Shown: positions 1 through 13,518, counted from the stretch's first letter. The stretch: 47,184 nt of DNA from Chara braunii (GCA_003427395.1 BFEA01000063.1:2378859-2426042); one strand, 5' to 3'. Program-made: numbers and translations. The notes: generated by a model not told the origin, from the letters alone.

Positions 1-515
1 TTTTTTTTTTTGGGGGGGGGGGGATGGGACCTTTTTTGGTCTTGGCACGACCAGGCTGACCGGACAAGCAAGATGACCAAAGCGGTCCGACTGTTATCTT
101 ACATCATCATAGTATTACGAGGAACTCCTCAGTAGCCACATCTATATTCATACCTATGATGAGGGAACACATAAGGATTGCACCCGGCCTCCGGATGAGC
201 GACAACGAACAGGGTCATCAGAGACCATGCCAACTACATCAATCCTTGCACCTCCCCTCCTATCTCTTCCCCCCACGAATATCGACAATGTCTACTTAAT
301 GTCGACCGGGGCGACCAACGGGCAACCTTTAGATGATGGTCCGGGGCACCAACCATATCTAAGGTGTGTACTCCACTATTAGCTTGTTTTATTTATTTAC
401 TTATTTTTGTTTATCCTTCTCTCTTAATTTTTGTCTATCTAATAATACATTTCGTTCAAGACATTGATTTTTTTTTTATTTTTTTTTTACATATCATCAC
501 ATAATCACATTTACA

Positions 516-789
516 CTAGGATACCAGTCGGGCCGCCCGGGTCAACTTGTTTTCCAGGGAGGCCCGGTCGTGCAAGGAACAACGAAGGTCCCCCCCTGAA
601 GAAAAAAAAAAAAAAAAAGCAAAAACTCACAAAAAAATCTATGTTATGCAAAAAAATAAGTTGAACAACTTTTGCCCTAGGGTCACATCGTAAAATTTTT
701 CATAAACTTAACATTGAAAATTAAATTAAAAACTTATTTTTTTTTTCGCCCAGCCAGGCAAGCGGCCCCAAGCCTCTCTGGTAACCTAG
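516..789. mobile_element. hAT-like non-autonomous element with perfect 8-bp target duplication
   Basis: Starts CTAGGATACCAG and ends CTGGTAACCTAG, giving 12-bp inverted ends with one mismatch. It is flanked by CATTTACA at 508-515 and again at 790-797. 8-bp target duplications and short ends of this kind are typical of the hAT superfamily. Subterminal GC-rich words (GGGCCGCCCGGG, GGCCCGGTCG) sit inside the left end. The core shares GAACAACTTTTGCC and GGGTCACATCG with the element at 37155. No transposase is encoded. Confidence 0.75.
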
Positions 790-797
790 CATTTACA

Positions 798-3700
798 TAT
801 TTTTTACGGGTTGCCAAAGTCTTATGAAACAACTTGCCTAAAAAAAAATAATATTAATAATAATAATAATTTGTAAATCATTTCAATACGATCTTGAGAT
901 AAAAGTTGCTCAAATTTAATTTTTGTATAACATATGTGACAGACCGGTCGGGATGGCGGTCCGCCAGGATCAAGACAAAGGGGTGAGGATGAGGGAGATG
1001 GAGATTGAGTTGAAAGGGACAGCGCAACTCCTATGCAGACTTAACACGCACGTACTCCAAAATGTGTTGATGAAGAATGAGACTGAAAACAGTCTCTAGG
1101 TGGGGTAGACTCCCAGCGGAAGGATTGAACTAGACTAAAGTGGCCTGGTACCGACAATGGTACCGAGCAGAACTGGACAAGACGTAACAACACACAGCTT
1201 GTGAGGTCAGGCTACAACCCGATCTCACAGGCCGAACAGGCAACTAGTTGAATAGTTCCGGCTCTAGGCCAGGGCAACCAGAGGCATGTTGCACGATCCT
1301 CAAACTTGTAGTGGATTGCATGAGCCATAAACACGCTATCCACAAAAGCAGTGGAACTCTGCAACAAGGAAAGCTGAGAACTCTAGGATGTGGAACACCC
1401 TCCATGCGGAGTCTATGCGATGCAGCCTAAGCTACATAATGTCAAATAAAAAACAAATGTTTGCTATACACATCCTAACTAACAAAAAAAAAAAAATGTT
1501 GCAAGACACAATCCTAAAGTCCTGGAGGCAGTTGCCTCAGTGCTAAAAGGAAAATATATCAATATGTCACAAGGTAGTCGGGTTGCCTCGGTTTTGACTT
1601 AATAAAACGGATTACCAAAAAATATATGTTTCATTCCTATATTGATCAAAGACAATCTAAGGGCGTCACATTATTTATCTACCCAGGGTCCACACTTCTT
1701 ATGGCGTGAACTTCGTCCCGTAATTGTGGCACCTCCATACGCCCACTTCAAAACTAGTAGTTCACTGGACTGAGTTTCTTAAGGCGTATGTCTTTCATAT
1801 CGGTACTGACGCCTAAATCGGTCACTTTCAAGAGTTTACTAAATCAACCCCCTTTCGATGAAGACTCATGGGGTAACTAAAACTTCTATTAGTTCGCACG
1901 TCCCCAACCCTCTACAAGGTAGGTTGAGGTACTCCTCCCCCTCGCCCGTGCACAAAGATCGGATCTTAGAGTTTTGGGTCGTCACCACCGAATCGGCAAA
2001 GTACGTTCCCCGATAATCGGATCTATATAAGCGAACTCACACCCCAAATCGTTAATGGGGCTGGCTCCTAAAACAATTTTCCCTCGACTCAGGCCCTTCC
2101 TTGAGAGTGAAAGTCCGCCAACAGGCGGCCCCGCATGTCCCCTTCCTCCCTCACGAAAGGTAACTTAGATGAAATAGGGTCCGAGAGAGAAGCGAGGAAA
2201 ATGGTCCATTAGGATGGGCCATTCAAGAAATAATGGGTCATATTGGAAATATAACTAAATCCAATTACTCTTTTATTATTTATATTCATAAGTTTCAGTT
2301 ATGGAACACATTAATTTACCCCCTTTCAAGACACATGTTCGTTTGACCATACATGCAGGCAAAGGAGTGAATAAAAACAATCATTCTCATCATCCCATAT
2401 AGACATCATCAATCTTTTTTGCATGCATCCTACTACCTACCTACACACTAAGCCAAAACAAACAAGTTGCGAAGAAACCAGAAAAAAATTAATACCCAGA
2501 GTCAGACCCAATTTTTCCACATGCATAGCACATCATTTCTACTCTACCTTCTTTTGAATATTTAGTAAGACTAAGACCAAGCAAACTGTGGGTGCACACA
2601 TGTGTGAAAGAGAATTTGAGTCAACCAACTGACCTTGAGTGAAGTATGACGGACTCACTAAAAAAAGTCAAGTAATAGTCAAGCCAAACAAAAAATATCG
2701 GTCGTTGAAGTTCAAAATACGTGGGCCACAACTTCACAAGCCATGGCCTTCCCACAGAACAACGGTCTATGTCCTTCCAAAGTATCCGAATAATCAAAGG
2801 TTGGGTCCACTGAAAGGATCCAATGAGATAACGCTCGAAAAGGGTGCTCTTTAAGAATAAGCCTTACATGATCCCAACGTCCCGAACAGTCCCAAATGCA
2901 CCACAATCTCCAAGGATCATCCCAAATTCAATAACAAGTCAAACCTTCTCCAATTACCGCGTCTCACGAGAAGACGTTCCAAGTGTGGGAGCAACAAACC
3001 GCTTGCACTCAAAATCACGAACCCAAAGTTGGTCTCAACTAGTCAAAAAAATGGTCCCAGGTGGCCCCACTCTATCGCCCGCAGCACCGGATGGCTACAA
3101 CCATAAAATCGTTTTCATCACACACTCACACAAATGAATATGACCTCCAACGAAAAACGCACGAATGCCGCAAGCCTCAACGATCACTCCGTCATGTGTA
3201 ACCACTCCAAGTTGCACATTCCCAAGATGACCCTACAACGGCACCAACAAATCCACTCTGCCTCATGCATTGATGGTACACGTTGAGTTGCAAAAAAAAT
3301 GTAAATCTCACGGGGTCTAAAAAAGAAAGACCGACACTTGGAACCGAGTCTAAAATGTGCACCAACGCATATTCCACTTTTATGCCATATTAGAATACAT
3401 CACCACCACCGTGATCCACTCCCCCAAAAAATAACAGCGCAAACACTATTGGCCACGCCGTAAAAAACCGGCACCACGGTCGCTCAACACCACCACTCGA
3501 TCACACCCCAGAACGAAAGGGTTTGTTGCGCCGCAAATTTTTCGGTAACACTTCCTCTCGAAATGTCGTCGACACCCCGAAAGTTTTGCGGCACGACCCT
3601 ACTGAAAATGTCATCGGTGTCGTAAGGATATCCACCCTTTTTTTTGTAAGTGATAGGAATGGGTTTTGACTCGAAAATTTGGGTACGCCGCGCGAGCCGC

Positions 3701-4690
3701 GGCAGGTTTTCATTTTGTGATCAACTTTGTGTTTAGAGGAAACGTAGAGAGTGCGTGGGCACGCAGTTTTGAGGCGCACGTGATTGATGTTACAAAATCA
3801 GCATAATTATCGGCCGACTTTTTATTTTTTTATTGAATCAGGATTAAATGGTTTTTCTTTTGGTTGGTACGTTGACGGCGGCACATGCGCGTGCACAGAG
3901 TCGGCCTTACCATAACCAGCTCCAGGAATGACTACTGGTCCAACAAAATTCCAAAGGTGGCTACCTTATTTTTATTTAAAGGAACCTTGGAACCATGTAG
4001 CACATAACGCAATGAGACTCCTTGCAGTGTTTATTAGCGGGTAGGGTTCCAGTGGGGTTGCGAGTAGGTAGAGTCTATTAGCACAGGTAAAACTCGTGGT
4101 CCTCCGCTATTGAGATGGTAGGGGGATAGGTTGGAATTAACGGTCGGTCATGCAGATATGGAACAACAGTGGAACAGTTTTAGTACTATGATGAGCGGTG
4201 TGTACGGCAGCCGTGAGGAGAGTCGGACCATCGTACAACAAACACCAACATCTGGAAGCCGTGAAATCGCCGGTAGGCCAAGGGGTGACTTTGGGGCGCC
4301 TTGGTAGGCCTGCAAATGGAGTAACACCCATTCATATGAAAAACCACAAGTGTTAGTACCAGCCTTGGGCCTAGCACTGTTGGTTACGGTGTCGGACTTT
4401 TGTGCAACGGATAAGGGGATCGAAGCCAGTTGGCGGAGGTGCAACAAACAAAGGAGCATTTTGAAGGAACCAAGGGCTCGAGGGTCCGACGAGACCATCC
4501 TCCTCCTTTTTGCTACTTTTCCCGATCGCGAACCCGATCGGCAGGACCAAGGGGCCTTTCTCCCTCTCCTCGGTGTTCTGATTCGTCTTTCCTTGTTTTA
4601 CTTTTATTTTTTATTTTTATTTTTCTATTATTTAAAACCTTCGTTTTTTTATCGAGACCGAAACCAGTCTCGGGACCGGTCATAAAACCA
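798..4690. other. no recognisable gene
   Basis: Short open frames exist (for example 2639-2854, 2844-3137) but show no family resemblance. A TATA-box-like CTATATAAG at 2023-2031 lies in a GC-richer segment (1920-2160) that could be a decayed promoter or LTR; I see no matching second LTR. Confidence 0.5.
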
Positions 4691-4765
4691 GTGGGCCTAG
4701 CTCAGTTGGTGTACCTATGAGCTACTGAACTGTAGACATGAGTTTGATCTCCACTGAGAGCTATA
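4691..4765 (+). repeat. tRNA-like (SINE-type) sequence
   Basis: GGCCTAGCTCAGTTGGTG is a good A box. A B box-like AGTTTGATCTCC follows about 40 bases later. No proper acceptor stem closes, so this is a tRNA-derived repeat rather than a gene. Confidence 0.5.
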
Positions 4766-4849
4766 AAGAAAAACAAATAAAAAATGTTGCAGTCCTGATT
4801 TGCCGGGTGCTAGTCCGATACTGATCTACAGGTTGCTGCTCATGGCTTA

Positions 4850-4908
4850 GCTCTTCGGGACATCTATTAAAATTGGAACGATGCACAGTAAGGTTGGCAA
4901 GTCCCTTT
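4850..4908 (+). pseudogene. U6 snRNA fragment (5' half)
   Basis: CTCTTCGGGACATCTATTAA then AATTGGAACGATGCACAGTA match the U6 5' stem and the ACAGAGA region, with the box broken (ATGCACAGTA). It degrades after GGCAAGTCCC. It lies between two tRNA-like sequences. Confidence 0.6.
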
Positions 4909-4935
4909 GTTAGTTTCAAGGTTTGTTAATTAGCC

Positions 4936-5000
4936 AACGGGCTTAGTTCAGTTAGTACACTCACAGAATGCTAAAGCTCGAACCTGAGTCCGGCCTGCAT
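4936..5000 (+). repeat. tRNA-like sequence
   Basis: GGGCTTAGTTCAGTTAGTAC (A-box-like) followed by CTCGAACCTGAGTCC (B-box-like). Degenerate. Confidence 0.4.
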
Positions 5001-7481
5001 TAGAAGTAGGGAAGTGGAAGAACTGCAATACTTGTTGATTGAATATTGCCCTCAGCCACAGACGAGTCGAGTTCGCTCTAGCATGTTACTACCATAGCAT
5101 ATGGATTGAATCCGGTACCTGATCCTGGGCGGGCTCAAATTGAGGAAGAGGGCACGTACTTTGCCAAGAATGTGGGACTCGGGTGGATCGTCCGCCAACC
5201 ATGATCATTTGCTGCGAGAGGCATGAGTGTAAGCTCGCCTGTCGGGACCCGAAAGGTGAGGATCGATGCCTGATCAGAGCGAGGACAGAGGAAACTCTAG
5301 CGATACTCATGTGCAAAACGTTCGTCGGACTGAGTATAGGGTCGAAAGGCTAGTAAAACGAGTTAATGAGTCATTGTTTCCCTCAAAATAGTTGGAACAG
5401 TTGAGCAGCGTCACTACGTTGTGATGGGGTCACCTACTACCGGGAGCAGCATTAGCTTCGAGGAGACAAGGTAGGGCAATAAAAGAGACGGGAAGGTGGA
5501 GGCAACAAAGAGAAAAACGAAGTGAATCTGGCACGGATTCGCCGAGATACATCAGGGATGGGGATGGTAGGAAACAGGAGTACTGGGGCAAAGGATAGGC
5601 AACACACTCGGTTCTTGATGGAATCGGGCAAGTGAGGAGTCGATTTATGGGTTTTGACGGATAGCGAATCCGATGGCGAGCTCGAATTGTGAGCTAAGTG
5701 GGTAATTTTTGTGCTGCAAGCTGTGATAGTTATGCGCGGAGATGGTGTGGTTTGATGAAGTGCCAACATACCTAGCCAGATTCTAGCGAGAAATTTATTC
5801 TCATTTTATATATTTGGTGAGCATGGCCGCAACCACGCGTTACATCCTGACAGCGTCGTCGCCACTGCAATTGTAGTGCATGCGTTTGTCGAGTTTCATG
5901 GTCGTGCCCATCTTTGGACCTCTCATGCGCGGAGCAACGGATTTGGAATTGTTTCTCATAGTCATCTTCGTTGGGGGATCACTCTGTTTATCGTGCACTG
6001 TATGCACGTTGTCGAGCAGATTGGTCAGATGTGCTGATAGGAAAGGAGCGAGAGGTGGAAAAAGGTAGGAGGCAGCAAGGGGGAGGACGGAAGGGACGTT
6101 GATGAAGGAGGAAAGGGAGAGTAGGAGAGAGTGGTAGGAGAGTTCACCTACCTCAGTAGAGTTGCAGTGCAGTTTGCATGTGGCAGCAACACGTAACTCC
6201 TTACGTTCGTCTTCTTGTGGTCGTCATCCCGGTGGTTGTCATATGCTTTAGAGTCATCTTCTCGTTCTTTTTTTACTTATTTTTACTATTTTTTTCCTTT
6301 CCTTTTTTTAAATTTATTTCTTTGCCCATACCAGCGCGAGAATTGCGCTCAGATAGACTATGACCCTGGTCGAATTACCCATCTCTATGTGCGTGTACCT
6401 GACTTCGATTCCAACCAGGTGCGTAGAGTTGGAGGATAGGAAGGCATTAGCTACAAAAAAGATCAGAGTATGGGAGGAAGAGATTAAGGAGGATGCGAGT
6501 TGCATACTAAAAAGGAGAGAGTCGGTCAACGTCGAGCCGCGCTTGGGAGATCAGCCCCAGAGCGTCAGCTCGTTTGCGGGTCCGATTAAGGCGTTTGACC
6601 ACGTGCACCCCTTATGCTACAACGAACAAGAAGCACCCTAGGCTGCACCACCTCTGCGATTGCACTTGAGCAGCTTTCACGCGTGGCTAGATAGCTCGAC
6701 AGGGATACTTTTCTCCAATAGCGGTGACAGCCCCTTGACTTTTCTCCAATAGCGGTGACGGCCCCTTGACTTTTCTCCAATAGCGGTGACAGCCCCTTGG
6801 GTCGGTCGTGAAACGAATGGCTGTCATTTCAAAAATTCAAACGAGAGTGAAGTTGAATAGGGTCTTTCTTCCCCCGCACATTCGTATTTGGCACGTTAAG
6901 TGCGCCAGATTCAGACGCTTTGACTCCAGGTGACTGCTGCGGGTTTTCAAAAAACGAACGGGCATAGTTACTTTTCACAAAATTAAGTCCTCAAAAAGAC
7001 TATGGAAAGACAAATAAAAAAATAAAAATAGCCTTACCTACGGTGCCCTTCGTCGGTCAATTGCAAGTGCAACATACTGCAATGCCAATGATTGGACCAC
7101 ATCCCCCTGTTCCCTAAATGAATCCTATGCTAAATCATAGAAAGATACACCAACATGAAACTCTCTCTTTTGTAGTCGTTGTACTGCGCCTGTAAAGTAG
7201 CAGTTCCTTTGTATCTTGTGGGAGTAAAGGAGCACCTACAAACTGTTGAAATACAGACCCAAAGTTCAAATCGTGCAACAATCGGGGTGGGCAAACCACT
7301 TTCACAGTGAAGTGTCTTATTCCAGCGTGCAACAAATGTGCTAAATGGGAATGAATCTTTCGCTCGATTGTGGGAGGGTGCACCGCCTCGTAAAAACCTC
7401 GAGGATAATTGTTATTCAGAATGTGGGGAGTGCGAACCAAAACACAAAGAGATTACATATATATGTATATATATATATATA
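5001..7481. other. no recognisable gene; one short minisatellite
   Basis: An open frame at 6360-6641 (about 93 codons, Lys/Glu-rich middle) is not recognised and has no clear splice or promoter support. Confidence 0.45.
6706..6799. repeat. 31-bp minisatellite, three units
   Basis: Unit begins ACTTTTCTCCAATAGCGGTG and ends GCCCCTTG; three head-to-tail copies with one base difference. Confidence 0.85.
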
Positions 7482-8209
7482 TAGGGTTGCAAGGCCGAAC
7501 GTACGGAGGCCCCTAAGCTGACCCCCGGACGTTCGGGCGTTCGGGTCCCGAACTTGAAGGGGTTTGTACCCCGCAAAAAAATATTTTGGCACCCAAATAT
7601 TTTATTTTTTTTTTGAATTTTTTTTTGTGAGTTCTTTGTGATGTAAGGTATTGAAGTCATTCTGTTCAGCCAACAAAAAATGAAAAATCCTCAAAGGTGG
7701 TGGTGTCAAAACTTGTTTGCCCACACACAAATTTGTTTTTTTTTTCTTTTCACTTTTTGTTTTTCCTTTATTTCGGGGCATACAACAATTTATTATTTTT
7801 TCAAACTTTATTCGTAGATTATCTATTATGTAAGATACACATATAAAAATTTTCATAGCATTTGTCACAGCCAAAAAAAAATAAAAAATCTCCAAAGATG
7901 GCGGTGTCAAAAACGTGCTCGCCCACTCAATAATTAAATTCTCGTTTTATTTTTTTTAATTATTATTATTATTATTTATTTTTAGTACTTGATTTTTATT
8001 TCAAATTTGGTAAGGAATTTTGATATAACGTTGAGGCAAATGTTGTTTAGTTTATTCGTCTTCGTAACATATATTTTTTTCAGAGTTTTTGGATTTTTTT
8101 TTTTTTTTTTTTTTTTTTTTGGATCCGTGTTCAGTCGAACGGCCAAACGTGTCGAGAGGGGGTGCCGAACGTTCAGGCATTCGGCCCGTCCCAAACGCCG
8201 GCAACCCTG
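7482..8209 (-). mobile_element. hAT-like non-autonomous element inside a TA microsatellite
   Basis: Ends TAGGGTTGC and GCAACCCTG, flanked on both sides by TATATATA, though the microsatellite makes the duplication less informative. Both ends carry variants of the word CGAACGTTCGG. The core, read on the minus strand, contains two direct copies of a module with GACACCGCCATCTTTGG about 200 bases apart. The same module is in the next element and at 13.2-13.5 kb. Open frames here are T/A-rich noise. Confidence 0.7.
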
Positions 8210-8239
8210 TATATATATATATATTTATATATATATATA

Positions 8240-8791
8240 TTTATCTAAATTCCTTACTAAATTTAAAATAAAAATAAAATACAAAAAATAAAACTAATAA
8301 AAAAAAAATGAAAAGAGAATTAAAATGAGTGAGTGAGGGAGCACGTTTTTTACACCACCATCTTCTTCGGTGATTTTTTTTTTTTTTGGCATAGCCAAAT
8401 GCCCTGAAAATTTATAGATATATACTTCACATAATACAAAAGTCATTAAAAAAGTCTCAAAAAATAGTTTTTTTTTAGGCCCGCAATAAAGTGAAAACAA
8501 AAAGTAAAAAGTGAAAAAAAAAACAAAATAGTGAGTGGACAAGCACATTTTGACACCGCCATCTTTGGAAAATTTTAATTTTTATTTGGCTAAGCAGAAT
8601 GACTTCAAAATTTATAAGCATATACCTCACATCATAGAGAACTCAAAAAGCAACTTATAAGAAAAACAACTTATTTTTAGGCCTTGAAATAATTTTTGGC
8701 GGAGGCCGAACGTCATTGGGTTCGGACCCCGAACGCCCGTACGTACGGAGGTTGGCCCGGGGACCTCCGTACGTATGAGTTGGTGACTTTG
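8240..8791 (+). mobile_element. second copy of the CGAACG hAT-like element, left end missing
   Basis: Same AT-rich core and same ACACCGCCATCTTTGG module as the preceding element but in opposite orientation. The right end (8696-8791) carries the GCCGAACG / TACGTACGGAGG words and stops at CTTTG before a TA array. The left terminal words are absent; the core begins straight from TA-rich DNA, so this end is truncated. Confidence 0.6.
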
Positions 8792-8821
8792 TATATATAT
8801 ATATATATACTACATATCGTC

Positions 8822-8878
<57 letters not shown>

Positions 8879-8925
8879 ACTATATATATACACTATATAT
8901 ATACACTATATACATAGTATATATA
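8791..8925. repeat. TA microsatellite
   Basis: Mostly (TA)n with a few C interruptions, between 8791 and 8925. Confidence 0.9.
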
Positions 8926-9134
8926 CTACTTCGCTAGCTTCCTGCTACGTTTTTTTCCGGTCAGGTCGAGCGGCAGTGGTCGGGGCCGTTACTAGCCGGC
9001 CATGCTGTGCCTCTAGTGCCAGCGGCGTGTCTGGAGTGTATTTTTTGGCTGTGATAAACCTTTTTTTGTTTCGTCGATGTTTTGATTGTTTGTGATGGGG
9101 TGTGAACCAACAGTCTGTAGAATTTTTCATCTGG

Positions 9135-9330
9135 TGTGGGTAAGTGATAGTCTACTTTGATTTTGGTTAAGGTAGATTATCATTTATAATGTAATCAGTG
9201 AGGGGATTCTGCAGACTGTTGAGGGTTCAGCCTCCTAATGAGTCGGTGAAACTCCGACGAAACAGTTTGTCACATCCTCTTGTTTGTTGTCCTCTTCTCT
9301 CTCTCTGCCTACGTTTTACCGGACAGTTCT
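9135..9330 (+). repeat. dispersed repeat A, copy 1
   Basis: Marked by GCAGACTGTTGAGGGTTCAG, GAGTCGGTGA, CAGTTTGTCAC and CTGCCTACG, preceded by TAGATTATCATT. Other copies at 25790-25915, 26450-26530, 44150-44330 and 44460-44640. It holds no coding signal. Confidence 0.6.
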
Positions 9331-9949
9331 GTTTATGACGATATATATATAGTATATATATATAAACAAAATCGACGCGAAAAAAAAAACGATCGTCTTA
9401 TTGATCTGCTGAGAGATACAACTTCAAGCTTCTCAAAATCATGCCATGTGGTGTCTCATTTTCATTTTGTTTCATTTTTTTCCCCCCGTTGGCTTAGGCC
9501 AATGGTCACTTCATTGTTGTGGTACACCCACGAACTGTTGAAATTCAATCCTCAGGTCAATTTTCAAAGGGTATCAATTATATTAAAAAACTTAAAGACA
9601 TATAATAAATTTTCGATTTATATGTGTCAATCTCACGCAGACACCATGCAAATCTTGGCGCGACGGATTTCGGTCATACGATCTCGATAATCTTGCGATC
9701 GAAATGGACCTCGTCTAACCGCTCTAGCCTTATGAGTTGCTCCCTATAAAAGGAATTAACCAAGTGGACAGTTGAGTTTACACCCTTATATTTTCGAGGT
9801 ATGATTCCGATATTGTAACCTACTTGGCTAACTCCTACCACGGTAAAGTAGGAGCAACTCTACTTTATGAAGAGCTCTCGCCCACAATAGGTCGCAAACC
9901 CATTGCTCGGTTGCTATACATCCGACTGTCCGCCCGTCCGAGTTCGTGG

Positions 9950-10022
9950 CCTGGGCGGGTACCTGGTTTGTAAGCCACATTACTAGGCTTTTAGGCCTAA
10001 GACACAGACTCAAATCCCACAG
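9950..10022 (+). repeat. tRNA-like sequence ahead of a CA array
   Basis: TACCTGGTTTGTAAGCC then GACTCAAATCCCACAGGC, a B box. An A-rich tail (AAAGAAAAGAAAGAAA) and a CA array (10051-10083) follow, as in retroposed tRNA SINEs. Confidence 0.4.
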
Positions 10023-10049
10023 GCGTGTTCGAAAGAAAAGAAAAGAAAG

Positions 10050-10087
<38 letters not shown>

Positions 10088-10329
10088 CAAAACAAAACAA
10101 AACAACAACAACAACACTATGTGATCAATATCTCATGCACCACGTCTGCAAACCTGACATAGTCATTCTTTTTGGCTACTCGGACTCTAAATCGCGCGGC
10201 TTAGCAATTGTCCATCCTGATTTTAAGTAGGATAAGTTTTGAATTTAATAATCGCACATCCGAATTCCTCTGTGGTCTATCTGGAAGAGGAATACAAACA
10301 GCCATTACCATTCCGGACGTCGTAAACGC

Positions 10330-12960
10330 CCGGAGTTAGGTTAAAAAAAATTATAGTCCCTTGGTCATAGATTTTGATAAAATTATTTTTAGCAGAGACA
10401 CCAATGTTATCAAGTCACTTAATTAAAGGAAAAAGGTAGGACAATGTCCGACACTGAAAATCTCGAGCAATACCCTTAAAAGGGTTTTTGCTCCGACAAC
10501 GTTTATGTAATACATGTACCTCCATTCATGATATACGTAAATATTATAAATATATATACATAATGCATATGTATTATATATATTATGCATATATATTTTA
10601 TATATTATATGCTATGTAGTCTTTCATCTGATGTGGATAGATGATAGTTCATTTTATTATGTACTACATACATCTTAAATAACAATTATTGGTTTTTGTC
10701 TCCATCTATTAACTTTGAACTAATTATTTATACTCATCTATTAACTTTGAACGAATTATTTATGCTCATTTGCAATTGGGATTGAAGTGAGTTATCACTC
10801 ATGATGACTCAACTTCTTATCGTCAATATCTAATAGAACAACAACATAGTAGTTTACGAAGACATTAGGTTTTGTTTAACAGTAAGGACATTGTTATTGT
10901 TTGATTGTAAAAATATATGAAATGACGGTGGAGGCAAGTTGTCATTGCACAGTTAGAGGATGGTATTATTCAGTGATTAAAAAAAATAAGAGTTCTCAAC
11001 AGAGTAAGAAAATACGATTGTGAATTTTTTCAGAAATATAAATATTAAAAAATATGTTTATTCATCTAGAGTTGCCCGAGTTCAGCCAAGGACGAACGAG
11101 ACGGCATGAAAGACTGAACGTTCGTTGGTGGACGTTCAACCAAACGTGAATTTTGTTATTTATTTAATTAAGTTCCCCCTTCCACCCCTAATGTATTGTG
11201 ACAGTGGTGTTTTTAAAAGTTTTGAAGTTATAATAATATTTCGGTGGGCAGGTAAGTTGTCCGTCGAATGACTGGTCAGGGGGGGAGGGGGGCGATCCTG
11301 CTGCGACCAATCAATTAATTAATCTTTAATAAAGAGTAATAAAAAGAAAACACATCTTAAACACGCGCGCGTGTGTGTGTGTGTAAAAAATCAATCAATC
11401 AATCAACATATAAATAATATAAAAAAAACGATTTATTTAATGATTGATTTATTGATAAATTGGTTTGGGGATGGGAGCCCACCGCTACCAAAAAAACAAA
11501 TAATAATAATAAAATAAAATAATCCCCTATCTTCTATAAAATTTATTATTTTTTTACTATGGAGAACAATATAAAAATTAAGATGTAAGTGCGTTTGGTG
11601 CTGCTTAATTTATTAAAAAAACTAAAAAAATTCCAGCATCCAAATGGGGGTTGGACGTCCCCCGAACCTCGAGTCGGATGGTGCTTGAACTCAACTCTAA
11701 TCGGCTAAACATTCGGGGGACGGTCCAACCCCTTTTGAACGTTCAGCCCGGTAATATTTTACTCAGTGATAAAAAATAAAGATAAAAGGATAAACAACAG
11801 AAAATTAGCAGATTCAAAGAGCGATGGTAAAATAGGTGGATCAAAATAATAATAATGGAGTTTATTATTTTATGTTTTTTACGTAAAACTAAAATTTGAC
11901 ATGACTTGTATGCCTATAAAACGAAATTTCACATAGACGTTTCTCCATATATCCAAAATTTAAATTTATAAAATTTATTATTTTTTTTAATAATAAAAAC
12001 ATTCTTGTTGGGTTTACAGTGGTGTAATTTATTTTCACACAAATGATGTGTCAAAAAACAAATGCAACCGAACACCAAAAGACAACTGACCTTATACAAC
12101 TTTCTTTGTCTTTATCTCATCATATTTATCAAACACTTGAAGAACGTGTGAAAATACATCATTTTTTTAATTACAAAAAACTATATTATCATCTTGTACC
12201 TGGTAATGTTGTCGACATGGTGAGTGTGCAACCTTACATCGATGACATGCATCGAACATATTGGCAATAGTATTTTTTTTTTATATAAAAATGGTAATTT
12301 ATCAATCAAAATTTATTGATATGAAAATATCGGTATAGTCGGATTGGAGAGTAAGGTTCAATTTTATATTTGGTTTTGCTAATCGAAGGACTATTAGACG
12401 TCACTTTTTGTTACATATGTGAACTAGGAATGTAAACAATAGTATTTTAATTTATTATTATAGGTTTATTATTTAAAATATTAAAGTGCACACTCATATA
12501 AGTTATTTGATACAATGCATATATTTCTAGTCATTCTTTCATAGGTCGACGAGAATGGTTTCTCACTGTTTTATAAGTTGTTTTCGATTTAAATATCAAA
12601 ATATAACCTTTTACTATATTAAATAAAATATTACATAGTTTATAGTGAGTTCGATACTTATAATTGATGTATTTATTTCTTTCAATTTTTTCATTATTTG
12701 GATTGCTAAGTTTACCAGTTTATGCCTTATGATTTTTTTTTGATACCATATCAGTGAGTTTAACCTCTAACAATGATTTTGTTGCTTCCGTTGATTTTTA
12801 TGGCACGTGAGGGTTTCGTGAAGTTATGGTGCTCGTAGGGTTTAGGCACCAACCCTCCATTCTCTAATTCAATTCATCTCCATATTTGCAACCAATTTGA
12901 AAAGGTGGATTGTGTATACTAGGGTATGAAAATTTATCTCATTAACTTAAAAAATATTAT
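10330..12960. other. AT-rich region without recognised gene
   Basis: Strongly AT-rich with TA and CAATCAAT runs. An open frame of 75 codons at 12043-12270 (starting MMCQKTNATE, ending DMHRTYWQ) is not recognised; its composition is not clearly coding. Confidence 0.4.
11068..11750. mobile_element. probable related element, ends unclear
   Basis: Left part carries GCCCGAGTTCAGCC and GAACGTTCG words, right part GAACGTTCAGCCCGG; these are inverted relative to each other. Between them is AT-rich DNA without coding signal. I could not find a convincing 8-bp duplication, so the borders are approximate. Confidence 0.4.
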
Positions 12961-12966
12961 TAGATC

Positions 12967-13518
12967 CAAGGTAACCGTCGTTTGGGACGGACTGAACGCC
13001 GGAACGTATGGGACCTCTTGGGGACGCGTTCGGTCGTTTGGACCGAACACGGAACCTCCCCCCCCCAAAAAAAAAACCTCATAAAACTATGAGAAAATAT
13101 ATGTTATAAAGAAAAATAAATTAAACAAGATTTGTTGGAGCATTACATCCAAATTCCTTACCAAATTTGAAATAAAAATCAAATACGAAAAACAAATACT
13201 AATAAGAAAAATAACCGAAAAAAAAAAATAGTGAGTGCGCGAGCATGTTTTCAACACTGCCATATTTGGCGAATTTTTATTTTTGTGGGGCATATATAAA
13301 TGCCCTGAAAATTTACAGATGTGTACTTCACAAAATTTAAAAGCCACTAAAAAAATTTCAAGAAATAATAAAATTGTTAGACCTCGAACTAAAATGAAAA
13401 CAGAAAGAAAAAAGTGAAAAAAAAAACGTGGGCGAGCACGTTTTGACACCGCCATCTTTGGCGATTTTTAATTCTTATTTGGTTAAGCCAAATGACTTGA
13501 AATTTTATAGGCATGGAC
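12967..13518 (+). mobile_element. hAT-like element cut by an adapter junction
   Basis: Begins CAAGGTAACCG with GTTTGGGACGG words like the end of the element at 7482-8209, then the shared core (ATTCCTTACCAAATTTG) and two copies of the CACTGCCAT / CACCGCCATCTTTGG module. The right end is lost where the mate-pair junction begins at 13519. Confidence 0.6.
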
